A stretch of DNA of 64,000 nt, taken from positions 411,299 to 475,298 of the forward strand of contig CAJNDS010002132.1 in NCBI GenBank assembly GCA_905221605.1, written 5' to 3'. Below the pieces are notes generated by a model. That model saw only the letters and a list, made by a program, of their open reading frames with translations. It did not search any database and was not told the DNA's origin. The stretch is from Symbiodinium natans. Lineage: Eukaryota > Sar > Dinophyceae > Suessiales > Symbiodiniaceae. The position numbers and the translations under genes are program-made. Below, piece after piece: positions 20,563 to 29,402 of the stretch (within the stretch, counting starts at the first letter, position 1; every line of letters begins with the position of its first letter).

Positions 20563-21073
20563 TTAGGGTTTGGGGGTTTGGGGGTTTAGGGGTTTAGGGG
20601 TTTAGGGGTTTGGGGCTTAGGTTTGGGGGCCCTCGACATGTTCAAAGTTCCGCAGAAACTGAAACGACTACGCAGGGATTAAAGCGCCAACTGCCAGATG
20701 TATCTCAACTCAGGAGTAACCACCAAACCCCCCGCCCTAAGCCCCAAACCCTCCTTATAAGAACCCCAAAACCTACCTTGTTTTTAGAGTTCCTAAGATT
20801 CCTAGAAGGGGAGTTATACGATAAGACTCTACCAAAAAGTGGGCTTGCGGTTCTTAAGGTTAGCCCTAAACCCCTATTTTTTTTGGTTGCATCCGAAACC
20901 CTGAAACCCGAACCCCGCCCCCTCCGCCCCCCCTATACCCCCCTACTACACCCCTGCTACACCCCTGCTACCCCCCTGCTACCCCACTACCCCCTACTGC
21001 CCCCCTGCTACCCGCTACTGCCCCCCTATACCCCCCAGCCCGACCCCACCCCCCCAGTTGTCCAAAGGCGCCC

Positions 21074-21130
21074 CTCGAATTCGAGCTTTCCGGTTCCGTC
21101 GAGGTCGAACTGCTCAACCAAGGCTTGCAC
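21074..21130 (-). CDS. EF-hand exon (FDLDGTGKLEFE)
   Basis: The exon starts after CCCAGAG at 21130 in phase 0 and reads VQALVEQFDLDGTGKLEFE. Loop positions 1, 3, 5 and 6 (D, D, T, G) and the Leu at 8 are canonical. The closing Glu at position 12 would come from the next exon. The donor is unclear (GAGGGGCGCC offers GA or GC). The acceptor lies 8 bp from the palindromic element at 21139-21249. Confidence 0.7.
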
Positions 21131-21138
21131 CTCTGGGC

Positions 21139-21249
21139 ACATGGGTGGTTGTCCACATTATGGTCCCTTTTTGGATCCCTATTCCGATACGGCACCCAAT
21201 ATTTCGGGTACCCCAAAAGGGATCATAATCTTGACAGCCACCCACATGG
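21139..21249. repeat. Palindromic element (MITE/introner-like), copy B
   Basis: Ends are CATGGGTGGTTGTCCA and TTGACAGCCACCCACATG, inverted to each other. The core holds TTTTTGGATCCC and GGGTACCCC as in copy A at 18316-18436. It forms the 3' part of the intron upstream of the EF-hand exon at 21074-21130. Confidence 0.75.
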
Positions 21250-21326
21250 GAAGCTTTTTGGAGCCTTTTTTCACAAGGGACTCGACTGCTGCCCTTTCTG
21301 CCCAGCCCGCCCCCACACCACAGTGC

Positions 21327-21586
21327 CTATGACTGCAGGGCGAGAGTCGCCACTTCGCGGCACCAAGCTTCAGGCACAACTTGATAGGACACTACTTTCT
21401 GGAATGCTTTGTATAGCTTGACAGTGACATCATAGAGGGTATGCTCAAAGATCTCAAAAGCAGTATGCGCGAAGAGAACTTGGAAAGACAGCCAGGTGTC
21501 CACATATCTGAGATGACAAATGACGAAGTGCAAAACGGAGTAAAGGTCCTCATGCTGTGCAAATGTCAGACTTTGCCTTTTGGAGC
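21327..21586 (-). CDS. Long helical exon-like segment
   Basis: After TTTCAAG at 21587 a frame of about 85 codons runs to a TAG at 21327. It includes FAQHEDLYSVLHFVICHL, then WLSFQVLFAHTAFEIFEH and YKAFQKVVSYQVVPEAWC. Hydrophobic spacing suggests a helical globular or membrane-associated domain. This is the longest single exon in the series. A GTCATAGG donor 6 bp before the stop is possible. Family not recognised. Confidence 0.55.
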
Positions 21587-21673
21587 CTTGAAACCCTAAA
21601 CCTTTCTTGGGATCCTGCTTCTCAAAGGGTATCGCATTATTTTTTGTTTTTTTTTTTTTTTTCATAGGGGTAC

Positions 21674-21796
21674 CTGTCGCAAACTCTTGGTACATGACCT
21701 CTTTTGCTGGACGAGAACCTCCTGAGCCACGTTCGATGCGCCTTGGGCCTTTTCTTGAGCCTCCCTCGAAGCATCCCAGGCCCATGTAGGCCGCAG
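21674..21796 (-). CDS. Coiled-coil exon with clean splice sites
   Basis: Exactly 41 codons lie between GTCGCAG acceptor and GTACCC donor, phase 0 at both ends. The sequence PTWAWDASREAQEKAQGAS is followed by NVAQEVLVQQKRSCTKSL, a charged helix. It directly precedes the long exon at 21327-21586. Confidence 0.65.
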
Positions 21797-21889
21797 CTGC
21801 GACACGAGACCCAAATTCCTACAAAACCCTTTTTGAAGACTGCCCTGAAGCCTTTGGCTTCCCAGACCCGAGAGTAGCCCTACGAACCC

Positions 21890-23070
21890 TCCTCTCAAAC
21901 CCCAAAATCGGAGACTAAGGCCATGGCTTCCTGGAAGGGCCTCACGAAGCTGAACCATCGCATCACCCGGCTCCTTACTGGGACATGCAACACTCTCCAC
22001 GAGAGATGCATCGTCGTTGGCTTTTTGTAGGAAGGCCCATAGAAAAGCAAAACGCTTGAGCGTTCCGAGGGGCGGGGCCTCATTTCAGAGTATCCCGGGG
22101 GCGCAAATGAGCCCTCGCAGCATGACGAAGAGTGATACACCGGAGAAGGAAACAAGAGAGGGTGGGCGCGAGCCTCCCTGCAACCCTGTAAACCCTAAAA
22201 ACCCCTATGAACCCTATTAAACCCTAGAAGCCTTACAAACCCTAGATAAACCCTCTAAACCCCAAGCTAGTTTGGGGTCTTCAGGATGTATCACACTATG
22301 TAAGCTTATAACCCCTATCACCCCAAGCTAGTTTTGGGTCTTCCCTAAACCCTAAAACCTAAACCCTGTAGGATGCAGGCACGGAGCGCTTGAAGCGGGT
22401 CGAGTGCCTGTTCGATGGGCGCACTCTCCTTAGGCCACGTCGGGAACTCGGGGGGGGGGGGGGGTGCCCCATACTTAGGGCTGGACATTAAAAAGCTGTC
22501 CTACAGCCGATCCGAACCAACCCTAAACCCTAAACTTGCAACTGCTGCTTCGAAGTTGAACGGGCTGTTCGGTCGTGGAGAGGAGCTCGCTTTGGGGGAG
22601 GCGACCTGGGCGATCTTGCATCCCCAGTGAAGATCAGAGGAACTTTGCAGTGTGTGGGGGGTTCATAGGGTTCATAGGGTTCATAGAGTTTAGGGTTTAG
22701 GGTTTCCTCGGAATCATGGAGTTCATATAGGGTTTGCAGGGTCCATTTCTTTCACCCGCGCACAGCTGACACGAAGCCACTCGGCAGGGTGTATTGAAAG
22801 GCCTTCTCGGGCTTTCTAGGGCCAAGCTGAGGGTTTCATCCCTACACCCCAAACCCTACACCCTAAACCCTAAACCCCACACCCCAAACCCTACACCCTA
22901 AACCCCAAACCCCAAACCTCAAACCCCCAACCCACGTGAGATCTTGGCCCGGCGCAGGGCTGGCTAGCACCGTGACCTTCTGGCTGGCCGGTTTGAGCTT
23001 CGCCGTCGACGCCGAATTCTCCCTCGGGGGCGGTGCTGCTGTCCTGGGCTGCCCCCCCCCCATGCTTTCC
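21890..23070 (-). other. Exon-like fragments separated by telomere-like DNA
   Basis: Short minus-strand segments look coding: 21905-21985 (GDAMVQLREALPGSHG), 22385-22440 (APIEQALDPLQALRAC), 22540-22625 and 22935-23045 (ASTAKLKPASQKVTVL). None has both splice edges clear. Between them lie CCCTAAA/TTTAGGG variants and a G-run at 22450-22464. Confidence 0.3.
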
Positions 23071-23078
23071 AGCTAGCT

Positions 23079-23168
23079 TAGGGTTTCGGGTTTCGGGTTT
23101 CGGGTTTCGGGTTTCGGGTTTCGGGTTTCGGGTTTCGGGTTTAGGGTTCGGGGTTTAGGGTTTAGGGA
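23079..23168 (+). repeat. TTTCGGG heptamer array
   Basis: About eight perfect TTTCGGG units, then TTTAGGG-type units. A homogeneous block of a single-base telomere variant. Confidence 0.85.
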
Positions 23169-23686
23169 TATTAGGCCTTAAAATCCCCCTTGTCTATAAA
23201 GGGCCTTGTTAAGCGGTTAGAGGGTAAAAATGGCCCATGCAGGTATGCTCACTCAGGAGACTCACAAAGGCCATCCCTGCAGATGCTAGGGTTCAGGGTT
23301 CAGAGTTAGGGCTCGGAGTTTAGGGTTTAGGGTTTCGGGTTTAGGGTTTAGGGTTTGGGTTTTTGGGGTTTGGGGTTTGGGGTTTCTGTGTGTCAGCCTT
23401 GTCCATGACTGTAGCCAGGCAGCTTGGGACTAGCAACGTTGACATTGGGATCTTCCAGCTGTTGGACGAACTTCCGCTGCGATGTGACCTGTCGAGGCTC
23501 CAACGCGTGACGCTGGTCAACAAATGGGGGTCTACGAATTCAGGGACCCCTAAAATGGTCCCCCACATAGTAGGATTCCCTTGTCATGAATACCCCAACC
23601 TAAACCCTAAACCCTAAACCCTAAACCCTAATTTCGGAAACTCCCAAATATCACAGGTCTCGAAGTCTCGAAGGATGCAAGCCCAC

Positions 23687-23776
23687 CTTGCATTGATGAT
23701 CGAACGCCTCACGGATGTCCGCCGTCTCCTGCTGCGTCAGGCCCTCCTTCTCACGGAACTCGCGCAAGAAAGTTGC
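23687..23776 (-). CDS. EF-hand linker/entering-helix exon (30 codons)
   Basis: The exon lies between AAGCTGAG acceptor at 23777 and GTGGGC donor at 23686, phase 0 to 0. It reads ATFLREFREKEGLTQQETAD, then IREAFDHQCK. The last part is a typical EF-hand entering helix (ADIREAFD). It joins in frame to the 88-nt exon upstream at 23836-23923. Confidence 0.65.
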
Positions 23777-23835
23777 CTCAGCTTCCGTGACTTGGGAACT
23801 ATTGACTACTTGCAGCACGCATGCTGCCACGGCAC

Positions 23836-23923
23836 TATCTCATCTTGGGTCATGCAGCTCTGCGTATCCAGCGGGTACAGTTCGTCCAGGATGGAGAAGA
23901 TCAGGTCATCTGATGCGAAATAC
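23836..23923 (-). CDS. Degenerate EF-hand exon, 88 nt
   Basis: The exon lies between TTCAAG acceptor and GTGCCG donor. It has one leading base plus 29 codons: YFASDDLIFSILDELYPL, then DTQSCMTQDEI. Its length and phase are identical to the canonical EF-hand exon at 24387-24474, and the loops align position for position. Gly6 and most calcium ligands are lost, so it probably no longer binds calcium. Confidence 0.65.
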
Positions 23924-24049
23924 CTTGAAGCAAACAGTCATTGTCATGATCATCATGGTGGCTGTGATCCGCTAGGTAGAAACCGCAGCTCGAAGGATCT
24001 AGCACTTTTTAGCCAAATGCGTCGCATGGCAGGCAAGTCGCTTCAGCTC

Positions 24050-24172
24050 TACAAGTGCACGGGGCAGATCTTGTAGCAGCAGTGGGGAGCCATCTTCGGC
24101 CAAGAGATCGAAAACAGAGGCGATGGCCTCTCTCTCGGCGTCGCGGACCCTCCGAATCAACTTGAGAAGCTC
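24050..24172 (-). CDS. EF-hand exiting helix plus a degenerate EF-hand
   Basis: After GATTTTCAG at 24173 the exon reads ELLKLIRRVRDAEREAIAS, then VFDLLAEDGSPLLLQDLPRA. The first Glu is position 12 of the loop begun in exon 24387-24474. The second part resembles a non-canonical EF-hand (FDLLAEDGS). The 3' edge is unclear; GC donors near 24050-24060 give the phase needed by the next exon. Confidence 0.65.
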
Positions 24173-24386
24173 CTGAAAATCAGGGCGCAGGTTGGCGACA
24201 CAGCCGACCGATCTTGTGCCATCTGAGATACATGAGAACCTATTTCTCAAGGCCAGATTATGCGATTTTACTATGGTACTATACGAGTATTCTGATTATA
24301 TGATCTTATGAACGTCATGCAAAGTATGCTAACAAAATAAGTCATTGCAGTATCCCAAGAAGCTTTGGGGGGGGGGGGAGTCTCTC

Positions 24387-24474
24387 CTGGAAGCTGATGT
24401 ATCCACTTGAGTCGTTGTCCACTTCTTGCGCGATCGCCTCAAGCTTCTCGGCGCTGATGCTGTAGCCCAGGTAC
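24387..24474 (-). CDS. Canonical EF-hand exon, 88 nt, with GA donor
   Basis: One leading base plus 29 codons: YLGYSISAEKLEAIAQEV, then DNDSSGYISFQ. The loop has D, D, S and G at positions 1, 3, 5 and 6, Ile at 8, and Glu12 supplied by the next exon (GAG at 24172). The 214-nt intron begins GAGAGACT after TTCCAG and ends TTTTCAG before GAGCTT: a GA-AG intron with the same CAG|GAG context at both ends. This is the clearest dinoflagellate-type junction in the window. Confidence 0.8.
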
Positions 24475-24639
24475 CTCACAGGATCGACACAAGGGTGTCG
24501 AAGTCTCTAAGCTGTGGTCCCTTTTTTTGGGGAGGAGGGGGGGGGGTTCCTATCTCAAAATGTGGCACCCCCTTGTAGCAAGGACCCAAAGCACTAACAC
24601 CGTAGCCCCCAAAAAAAGTCCAGGGCTTCAGCTTGGTCG

Positions 24640-24725
24640 CTGCACCAGGCGGGACACATCTTCCACCGGCATCTCTTGGGTTTCAGCGATGAGCTTCTTG
24701 GCAATGTCACTCTGGCTGCCAGCTC
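24640..24725 (-). CDS. Helical exon-like segment of the EF-hand series
   Basis: The frame reads GSQSDIAKKLIAETQEMP, then VEDVSRLVQRPS. It lies directly upstream of the 88-nt EF-hand exon at 24387-24474 and fits an inter-EF helix. The acceptor and donor are not certain. Confidence 0.5.
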
Positions 24726-25136
24726 CTTAGTCTGGGTTTAGAGCCGCGCTTTGGAGGCTTTAAGCCAGGTGGGGGCATTTCCGAGACACGAAGCTTTTCA
24801 CACCGAGCCCTGCTGGGTTTGGGGTTTGGGGTTTGGGGTTTAGGGTTTAGGGTTCAGGGTTTAGGGTTTAGGGCTTAGGGAGCGCAATCCTGTGATTGTA
24901 CTACAAAGCCCCTAACGATGGTACCGTCCCAAGGCGCCGATGTCCACCTTTCGAGACCTGCTTTGGGCCTTGCATGGCGGCAACAGCTTTGGGGCATGGG
25001 TTGCCAGGTTTATAGGGCTAAAAGGGTTTACAGGGTTTACAGGGTTTATAGGTTTAGGGTTTCTAGGGATTATGGATATATATATATATATGGTGTTTAC
25101 ATGGTTCATAGGCTTCATAGGCTTTAGGGTTCGGCC

Positions 25137-25225
25137 ACTGACATCCACACTAAGCTGCGCCTTTGCTGTCCTTGCCATGCGGTCATAAAGCTCCCGAAGC
25201 TCTTTGACGTCGTCTTTCGCCAGGC
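25137..25225 (-). CDS. Helical exon-like segment of the EF-hand series
   Basis: After CTCACCAG the frame reads GLAKDDVKELRELYDRMA, then RTAKAQLSVDVSG. It resembles an EF-hand entering helix (VKELRELYDRM) followed by a loop lacking most ligands. A short segment at 24914-24955 (RKVDIGALGR) may complete it. Confidence 0.55.
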
Positions 25226-25368
25226 CTGGTGAGCTCTGAAGGCAGGAGGGTCTTGGGTTGAGGGAGGGGGCTACCTTATAGTTCCCCAAGAGGCCAATAC
25301 CCCTGAGTTATAAGGAGCACACCTTAAATTCGTTAAAAATAGGATCCTTTTTTGGTTTAGGGTTTTAC

Positions 25369-25459
25369 TTTGCTGGATTAAGGCTGCAAAGCCTTCAGTG
25401 CACCGCAGATGCTCCCGCAGTTTCTCGAACTTCCGAAGGCTGACCTCGGCCGAGAAAAG
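25369..25459 (-). CDS. Helical exon with clean splice sites
   Basis: 91 nt between GTTGGAG acceptor and GTAAAA donor: LFSAEVSLRKFEKLREHL, then RCTEGFAALIQQ. The upstream intron contains the palindromic element at 25479-25584, which starts about 20 bp from this exon. Confidence 0.6.
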
Positions 25460-25478
25460 CTCCAACCATCCAGCACGC

Positions 25479-25584
25479 ACATATGGGGGTTTACATGGTG
25501 TCCCAAACATGGACCCCAAACAAGTTGGATTCCCCTATCATCAGGACCCAAGGTACCCCTAATTTCGGAAACCCCCCTATGTGG
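25479..25584. repeat. Palindromic element, copy C
   Basis: Ends ATATGGGGGTTTACATGG and TTTCGGAAACCCCCCTATGTG are inverted, with a core containing GGTACCCC. TTTCCGAAATTAGGGGTACC on its minus strand also occurs at 12110-12135, which marks a further copy. It lies in the intron upstream of exon 25369-25459. Confidence 0.7.
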
Positions 25585-25619
25585 CAGGAGCTTTGCAGCT
25601 TGCAGCAGTCTTTCCCTGG

Positions 25620-25629
25620 GGGGGGCGGG

Positions 25630-25661
<32 letters not shown>

Positions 25662-25668
25662 GGGGGGG
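25620..25668 (+). repeat. Long G tract
   Basis: A run of about 45 G with few interruptions, next to a minus-strand Lys/Cys-rich fragment. It lies in intronic DNA. Length is likely unreliable in an assembly. Confidence 0.8.
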
Positions 25669-25821
25669 CTTCCCATCCCAAAGAGGGTGTATCCCTCATG
25701 TACCCCCAAATATCACCCACTTCCCTTTCTAAGGACTTTCTTAGAACGGGTACCCGAAAATGTAGAAGCCAGCGATAATTGTAGAAGCCAGCCTATGAGC
25801 CCTTTCAACCCCGAAACTTTT

Positions 25822-25926
25822 CAGGCCAGGCACAGTGCCTGTGGCTCCACACCCGATTGTGTCCATAGCCTCTTGCACCGTGTGCGCCTCGGAAAGGAAA
25901 GGCTGGAAGCGAAGGCTTGGATTGCT
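25822..25926 (-). CDS. Exon-like segment of the EF-hand series
   Basis: After TTTAG the frame reads SLRFQPFLSEAHTVQEAM, then DTIGCGATGTVPGLK. It looks like an EF-hand exiting helix followed by a linker. Preceded in the intron by tandem TCTGGGG units (25943-25980). Confidence 0.5.
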
Positions 25927-26014
25927 AAAGAGTTTTGTTTAGGGTCTGGGGTCTGGGGTCTGGGGTCTGGGGTCTGGGGTTCTAGGGTTCCAGGGTTTAG
26001 GGTTTAGGGCTAGA

Positions 26015-26131
26015 GGCCTCCGTGACGTAACCCAGCTTGGTCAAGAGCGCGCGAAGCTCCTGGACGTCGAGGACCCCGTTGTGGTCATTATCTGCAGCTG
26101 CGAACTCCGCTCTCAGGTACTGCTCATCAAC
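26015..26131 (-). CDS. Canonical EF-hand exon (DNDHNGVLDVQE)
   Basis: After GCCACAG the exon reads VDEQYLRAEFAAADNDHNG, then VLDVQELRALLTKLGYV. The full loop lies at 26057-26092 with D, D, N, G, Leu and Glu at positions 1, 3, 5, 6, 8 and 12. The entering and exiting helices are complete within the exon, unlike the split EF-hands elsewhere. A CCCTAAA array follows in the intron. Confidence 0.8.
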
Positions 26132-26204
26132 CTGTGGCACACGCTTTGATCCCAAACCCTAAACCCTAAACCCACTTTGAATCCCCACAGTGGACGTCCG
26201 ACAA

Positions 26205-26306
26205 GCATATGAGCCACATGTCTGTGCCTCCCGATATCTCTCCAAGAAATTCATCCACTCCTGGCGCCCGCTTTTCTGCACCCCAAGTTGGCGCAACAAG
26301 CAAAGT
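26205..26306 (-). CDS. Helical exon-like segment
   Basis: The frame reads LRQLGVQKSGRQEWMNFL, then ERYREAQTCGSYACRTS. The WMNFLERYREA helix resembles the WINFEVLGIW half-EF at 20.1 kb, which suggests a repeated EF-hand module. Confidence 0.5.
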
Positions 26307-26470
26307 CACCGGGGATGGCCTTCATAAACAGCTTCTGAAAAAAGGGAGCTCCCAAGCATGATCCTCTTACATCCAATAATGAGGGAAAAATGCAAAACAA
26401 ACATACCCCCAAGAAGCCCACCTAGTTCAGAGAACTCAGAGCCCAGTAGAAGAGGCACAGAGCTGGGACA

Positions 26471-26600
26471 CAGTCTCCTCCCAGCTGACGGTCGCATAGC
26501 TGAACATGTCCTTGACGAGCCTCTCGATCTCCCCGGGTCTCAGAACGCAGCCCATATACCTGAGCATCAGCTCCAACTCTTCGGTGGCCACCTCACCGTC
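26471..26600 (-). CDS. EF-hand exon, second half of loop
   Basis: After CCTAAG the exon reads DGEVATEELELMLRYMGC, then VLRPGEIERLVKDMFSYATV. DGEVATEE matches loop positions 5-12 of an EF-hand (Gly6, Val8, Glu12). Positions 1-4 must come from the previous exon, which was not found with certainty; 26650-26735 holds a candidate (FIKFDTDTATCHVMW). Confidence 0.65.
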
Positions 26601-27001
26601 CTTAGGATGGCAGGGTCGAAGATGGAGAGCACAGGAAGCCTTGTTCAATGCTTCTGTGCAGACTTCTTGGCCCACATGACATGGCAGGTGGCGGTGTCTG
26701 TGTCGAACTTGATGAAGACACTGCCTCGGCTTTGCAGCTTTTTCCTACCCGCTGTGGAGTTTGGGGTTTAGGGCCAAAGTTTAGGGTCTTCTTGCCCGTC
26801 TCAGGGTGTTCAGAACCTATGGCTGCGCCGCTCACAACAAAGGCAGTCGAGGACTCGCGGCCATTCATTTCGAGCCGAGGACGTGCAAAAACTTGGGCAT
26901 CTTGGGCCCAAATCCCGGAATTCTTCCGGGGTTCTGAAGCGTTTAGACCCTATAGCAATCTAAACCCCCCTATCACCCCTAAAACGTTTTATCACGTTTA
27001 C

Positions 27002-27117
27002 AGCAAGCCACGGCATTCCTCGTCACTCCAGGGGAAGTCGAGCTCGTCGTTGCCTCCATCATCCCCATCTTCTTCGAGGTTCTTCAAGAACGCCTCAACG
27101 AGCCGATAACGTGCTTG
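27002..27117 (-). CDS. Acidic exon
   Basis: Between AAAGGCAG acceptor and GTAAAC donor. It reads QARYRLVEAFLKNLEEDG, then an Asp/Gly-rich run and LDFPWSDEECRGL. Strongly acidic in its second half. Confidence 0.6.
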
Positions 27118-27203
27118 CTGCCTTTTATTCTTATACCATAACCATGATTCATTCATTAAGTTGAGGGGACCTGGTGACCACCTGGTCCCACCCCACACTC
27201 AAC

Positions 27204-27486
27204 TCCTCGCCTCTGCCACAGAGGATCGGCGAACTGGCTGGTTGTTGGAATCGAGCAAAGGTAGCATCATTGCCTCAGGTCTCCACGGCCGGAGCTTGTT
27301 GGGAATGCGCCGTATAACATGTTCGTTCCTAAGCCCTTTTGCCCAAACCCTGCGGCTGATGCCTTGCTTAGCAGGACAAGGCGCAAACGCTGACATTCTG
27401 CGGGTCAGGCCTGATGTCCGCTTGGAGTAAGCCTGCCTCTTGCGCTCCTCTTCCTCGCTGTCGTAGCCCAGATCGCTCGAGGAATC
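27204..27486 (-). CDS. Acidic-to-basic exon
   Basis: After CTTCCAG the frame reads DSSSDLGYDSEEEERKRQ, then YSKRTSGLTRRMSAFAPC and a basic, Pro-containing region (RRIPNKLRPWRPEAMML) to a stop at about 27199. A GA donor (GCGAGGAGTTG) just before the stop would remove it. The charge pattern suggests a disordered regulatory region. Confidence 0.6.
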
Positions 27487-27572
27487 CTGGAAGGACGACT
27501 TGTGAGCCAAAGGCAAGCTGCACATGTTCTTCGATTCCATGTAAAAGATGCACAGATATTTCCGGCCAAGGC

Positions 27573-27837
27573 ACGCTTGAGGAGTCCGAGGAAAAGGAAG
27601 AGCTGGAATCACTGGAGGCCGTCTCCGAGACCACCGACTCTTTCCGGTTCGGCGTGGGCTCTTCCGGCTCGGGGTCCTCGAGGTCGACGGTGTCCACCCG
27701 AAACTCATGGGCTTCCACGCCGGCCCAACCGGCGCGCTTCCGGTTCTTCGAGGGCGGCCGGTCGGTCTTCGTGGCCCCTGGGGAGCGGCCATGCCTCGAC
27801 GCCGGCTTGGTGAGGAGGCCCTGCAGCCTCTTCTTGC
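27573..27837 (-). CDS. Basic and Ser-rich exon of the 5' region
   Basis: After CTACTAAG the frame reads KKRLQGLLTKPASRHGRSP, then HEFRVDTVDLEDPEPEEP and a poly-Ser region (SETASSDSSSSFSSDSSS). GC or GT donors near 27573 are possible. GC-rich with strong third-position bias toward C/G, typical of true coding here. Confidence 0.6.
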
Positions 27838-27954
27838 CTTAGTAGTCCGGTATCCTACCGGACCCTAAAGGTTCACCTTGGAATTATTAATAGGGATTCT
27901 AAGGCCCTTGGGATTATAAAGGGATTCTAAGGCCCCCAAAAAAGGGTTACCTAC

Positions 27955-28094
27955 TCCACTACGAAGTGGCTGTGCTTCACGGGGAGGCGTGGGCCTCCCC
28001 GGTAGGGCCCAGAGCCGCCGAAGGCCGGGTTCGAGCGCAGGCTCCCGCTGCTCATCGCCGACAGGCTCTGGTCGGAGAACTGCATGCTCCTTAA
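27955..28094 (-). CDS. Ser/Gly-rich exon
   Basis: After CTCTTAAG the frame reads MQFSDQSLSAMSSGSLRS, then GSGPYRGGPRLPVKHSHF and ends near GTAGTGGAGTAG. The ATG is probably internal. Part of the N-terminal low-complexity region of the EF-hand locus. Confidence 0.5.
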
Positions 28095-28199
28095 GAGGGA
28101 CCAAAAAAGGGAGCCTAAATTATAGGGTTCAGGGTTCATACTAAAGTATTACCTGAAGAGGAATTGTATGTAGTCTATAGGGTCTAGGACCCCCAAATT

Positions 28200-28262
28200 T
28201 TGGGGGGTTCGCTTGCTCCCCAAGGCTCTGGATAGAATGCATGATGCGGCTCAAAGAGGGCA
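28200..28262 (-). CDS. Short exon-like segment
   Basis: The frame reads GLPSLSRIMHSIQSLGEQ, followed by ANPPK. Next to it, 28150-28210 carries a repeat shared with 28893-28950 (TATAGGGT...GACCCC...AATTTT). Confidence 0.35.
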
Positions 28263-28482
28263 GTCCTGAGTTGTGCTTTTCACCCTTTCAAAATTACCTA
28301 TGAATAGGCTCCCTTATAAAGAAAACAGGGGGGGGGGGTAAAAAAAATAAACAAATCCCAAAGCACAAGCCCTAAACCCTAAACCCTAAACCCTACAAAC
28401 CCCAAACCCGAAACCCTAAACCCCTAAACCCTACAAACCCTACAAACCCCTAAACCCTAAACCCTAAACCCAGAGTCGTGGC

Positions 28483-28576
28483 GGAGGCGTCGCTTTGGCT
28501 CCCGGCTGCTCCCACTCGACACCTCGCTCGAAGGCCATGAAGGGCAGCCGCTGGCTTCCCCGGCCGGCGACCTCGG
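28483..28576 (-). CDS. Exon-like segment
   Basis: After ATCCCAG the frame reads PEVAGRGSQRLPFMAFERG, then VEWEQPGAKATPPPR. Flanked on the left by a CCCTAAA array (28371-28470). Confidence 0.5.
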
Positions 28577-28734
28577 GCTGGGATTCCCTAAATAGCTACT
28601 TGAGATACCTTAGCACAGAGTCACATATATATATATATATATATATACACAGATATTTAGTATAGTGATGTAGTAATATAGTGACATAGCAGTGTAGTAA
28701 TAAGAGGTACCAGGCTATGTCGAAGAAACAGAAC

Positions 28735-28842
28735 CCCATGTCCGGTGCTGCCAAGCAGCTGCGCCTTTCTTGATATCTTTGATCGAGAAAGTCTTGGCAT
28801 GGAGGTCCACGGAGCAAAGCTGCAGAGGCGCGACATACCTTG
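28735..28842 (-). CDS. Exon-like segment
   Basis: The frame reads RYVAPLQLCSVDLHAKTF, then SIKDIKKGAAAWQHRTWG, before GGTTCTG, a possible donor. Two other frames are also open. Followed by an (AT)n tract at 28625-28650 in the next intron. Confidence 0.4.
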
Positions 28843-28958
28843 GGGACCAATTTTGAACCTTAAGCTTAGGGTCTTTATATGGCTCATATCTTACCTTAAA
28901 CAGGAGTTGTAGTAGCGTATAGGGTACATGACCCCAATTTTCGGGTTCCTGTGGTGCT

Positions 28959-29060
28959 TCGCAAGGTACGCCTTCTTGATGTTAGGAAGGCTGCTCGACT
29001 TCCCGAGCCTGCGCTGCGGGCTCCGCGACTTCCTCGACCTCATGGCACTTTGGCCGCATC
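28959..29060 (-). CDS. Basic exon-like segment
   Basis: The frame reads MRSRKSRSPQRRLGKSSS, then LPNIKKAYLAKHH, ending at CACAG|GAACCC, a possible GA donor. The Arg/Ser-rich sequence could be disordered or RNA-binding. A second frame (EVEEVAEPAAQAREVEQ) is also open. Confidence 0.4.
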
Positions 29061-29334
29061 CGCGCTGGCATCATGGCCGAGCAAACCGTGGCTGCGGGGA
29101 TGTCAACTTCAAAAGAGCAGGCTCTAGATCTTCTAGCTGCTGGCCGTCTCCAGAAAGCACCAAGCTCAAGATATACGTGCTGTATATATTATGCTATACA
29201 TTTGATACATCCATCTCTCATACACGTATATATATATATACAAATACATATACATCAACTATATATATATATATATATATATATGATAGTAGTTATATAT
29301 ATATATATAGATACTGATATTATACCCCTCACGG

Positions 29335-29402
29335 GGCAATTGTGCATGATCTCTGCTGCTCCTCCTCCTTCTCCAGGAGACGGATCTCTCGGTCGTCCTG
29401 CC
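29335..29402 (-). CDS. Coiled-coil exon-like segment, 5'-most of the series
   Basis: After TTTGCCAG the frame reads QDDREIRLLEKEEEQQRS. The helical charge pattern is clear. Upstream lies TTTAGGG-type DNA (29425-29470), so the true 5' end is not located. Confidence 0.45.

Larger units (their letters stand above)
17454..29402 (-). other. Candidate large multi-exon EF-hand/coiled-coil gene (or gene cluster)
   Basis: At least 25 minus-strand exon-like segments follow each other with similar sizes (75-130 nt), in-frame phases where both edges are clear, and a shared theme of EF-hands plus charged helices. The 5' part (29.4-27 kb) is basic/Ser-rich, then acidic. The middle (26.6-23.7 kb) holds repeated EF-hand units. 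The 3' part (22-17.4 kb) mixes coiled coil and EF-hands. A calcium-regulated scaffold or kinase-like regulator is possible, but no catalytic domain was identified. It could equally be two or three tandem genes; no internal start or polyadenylation signal was found to divide them. Confidence 0.45.
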
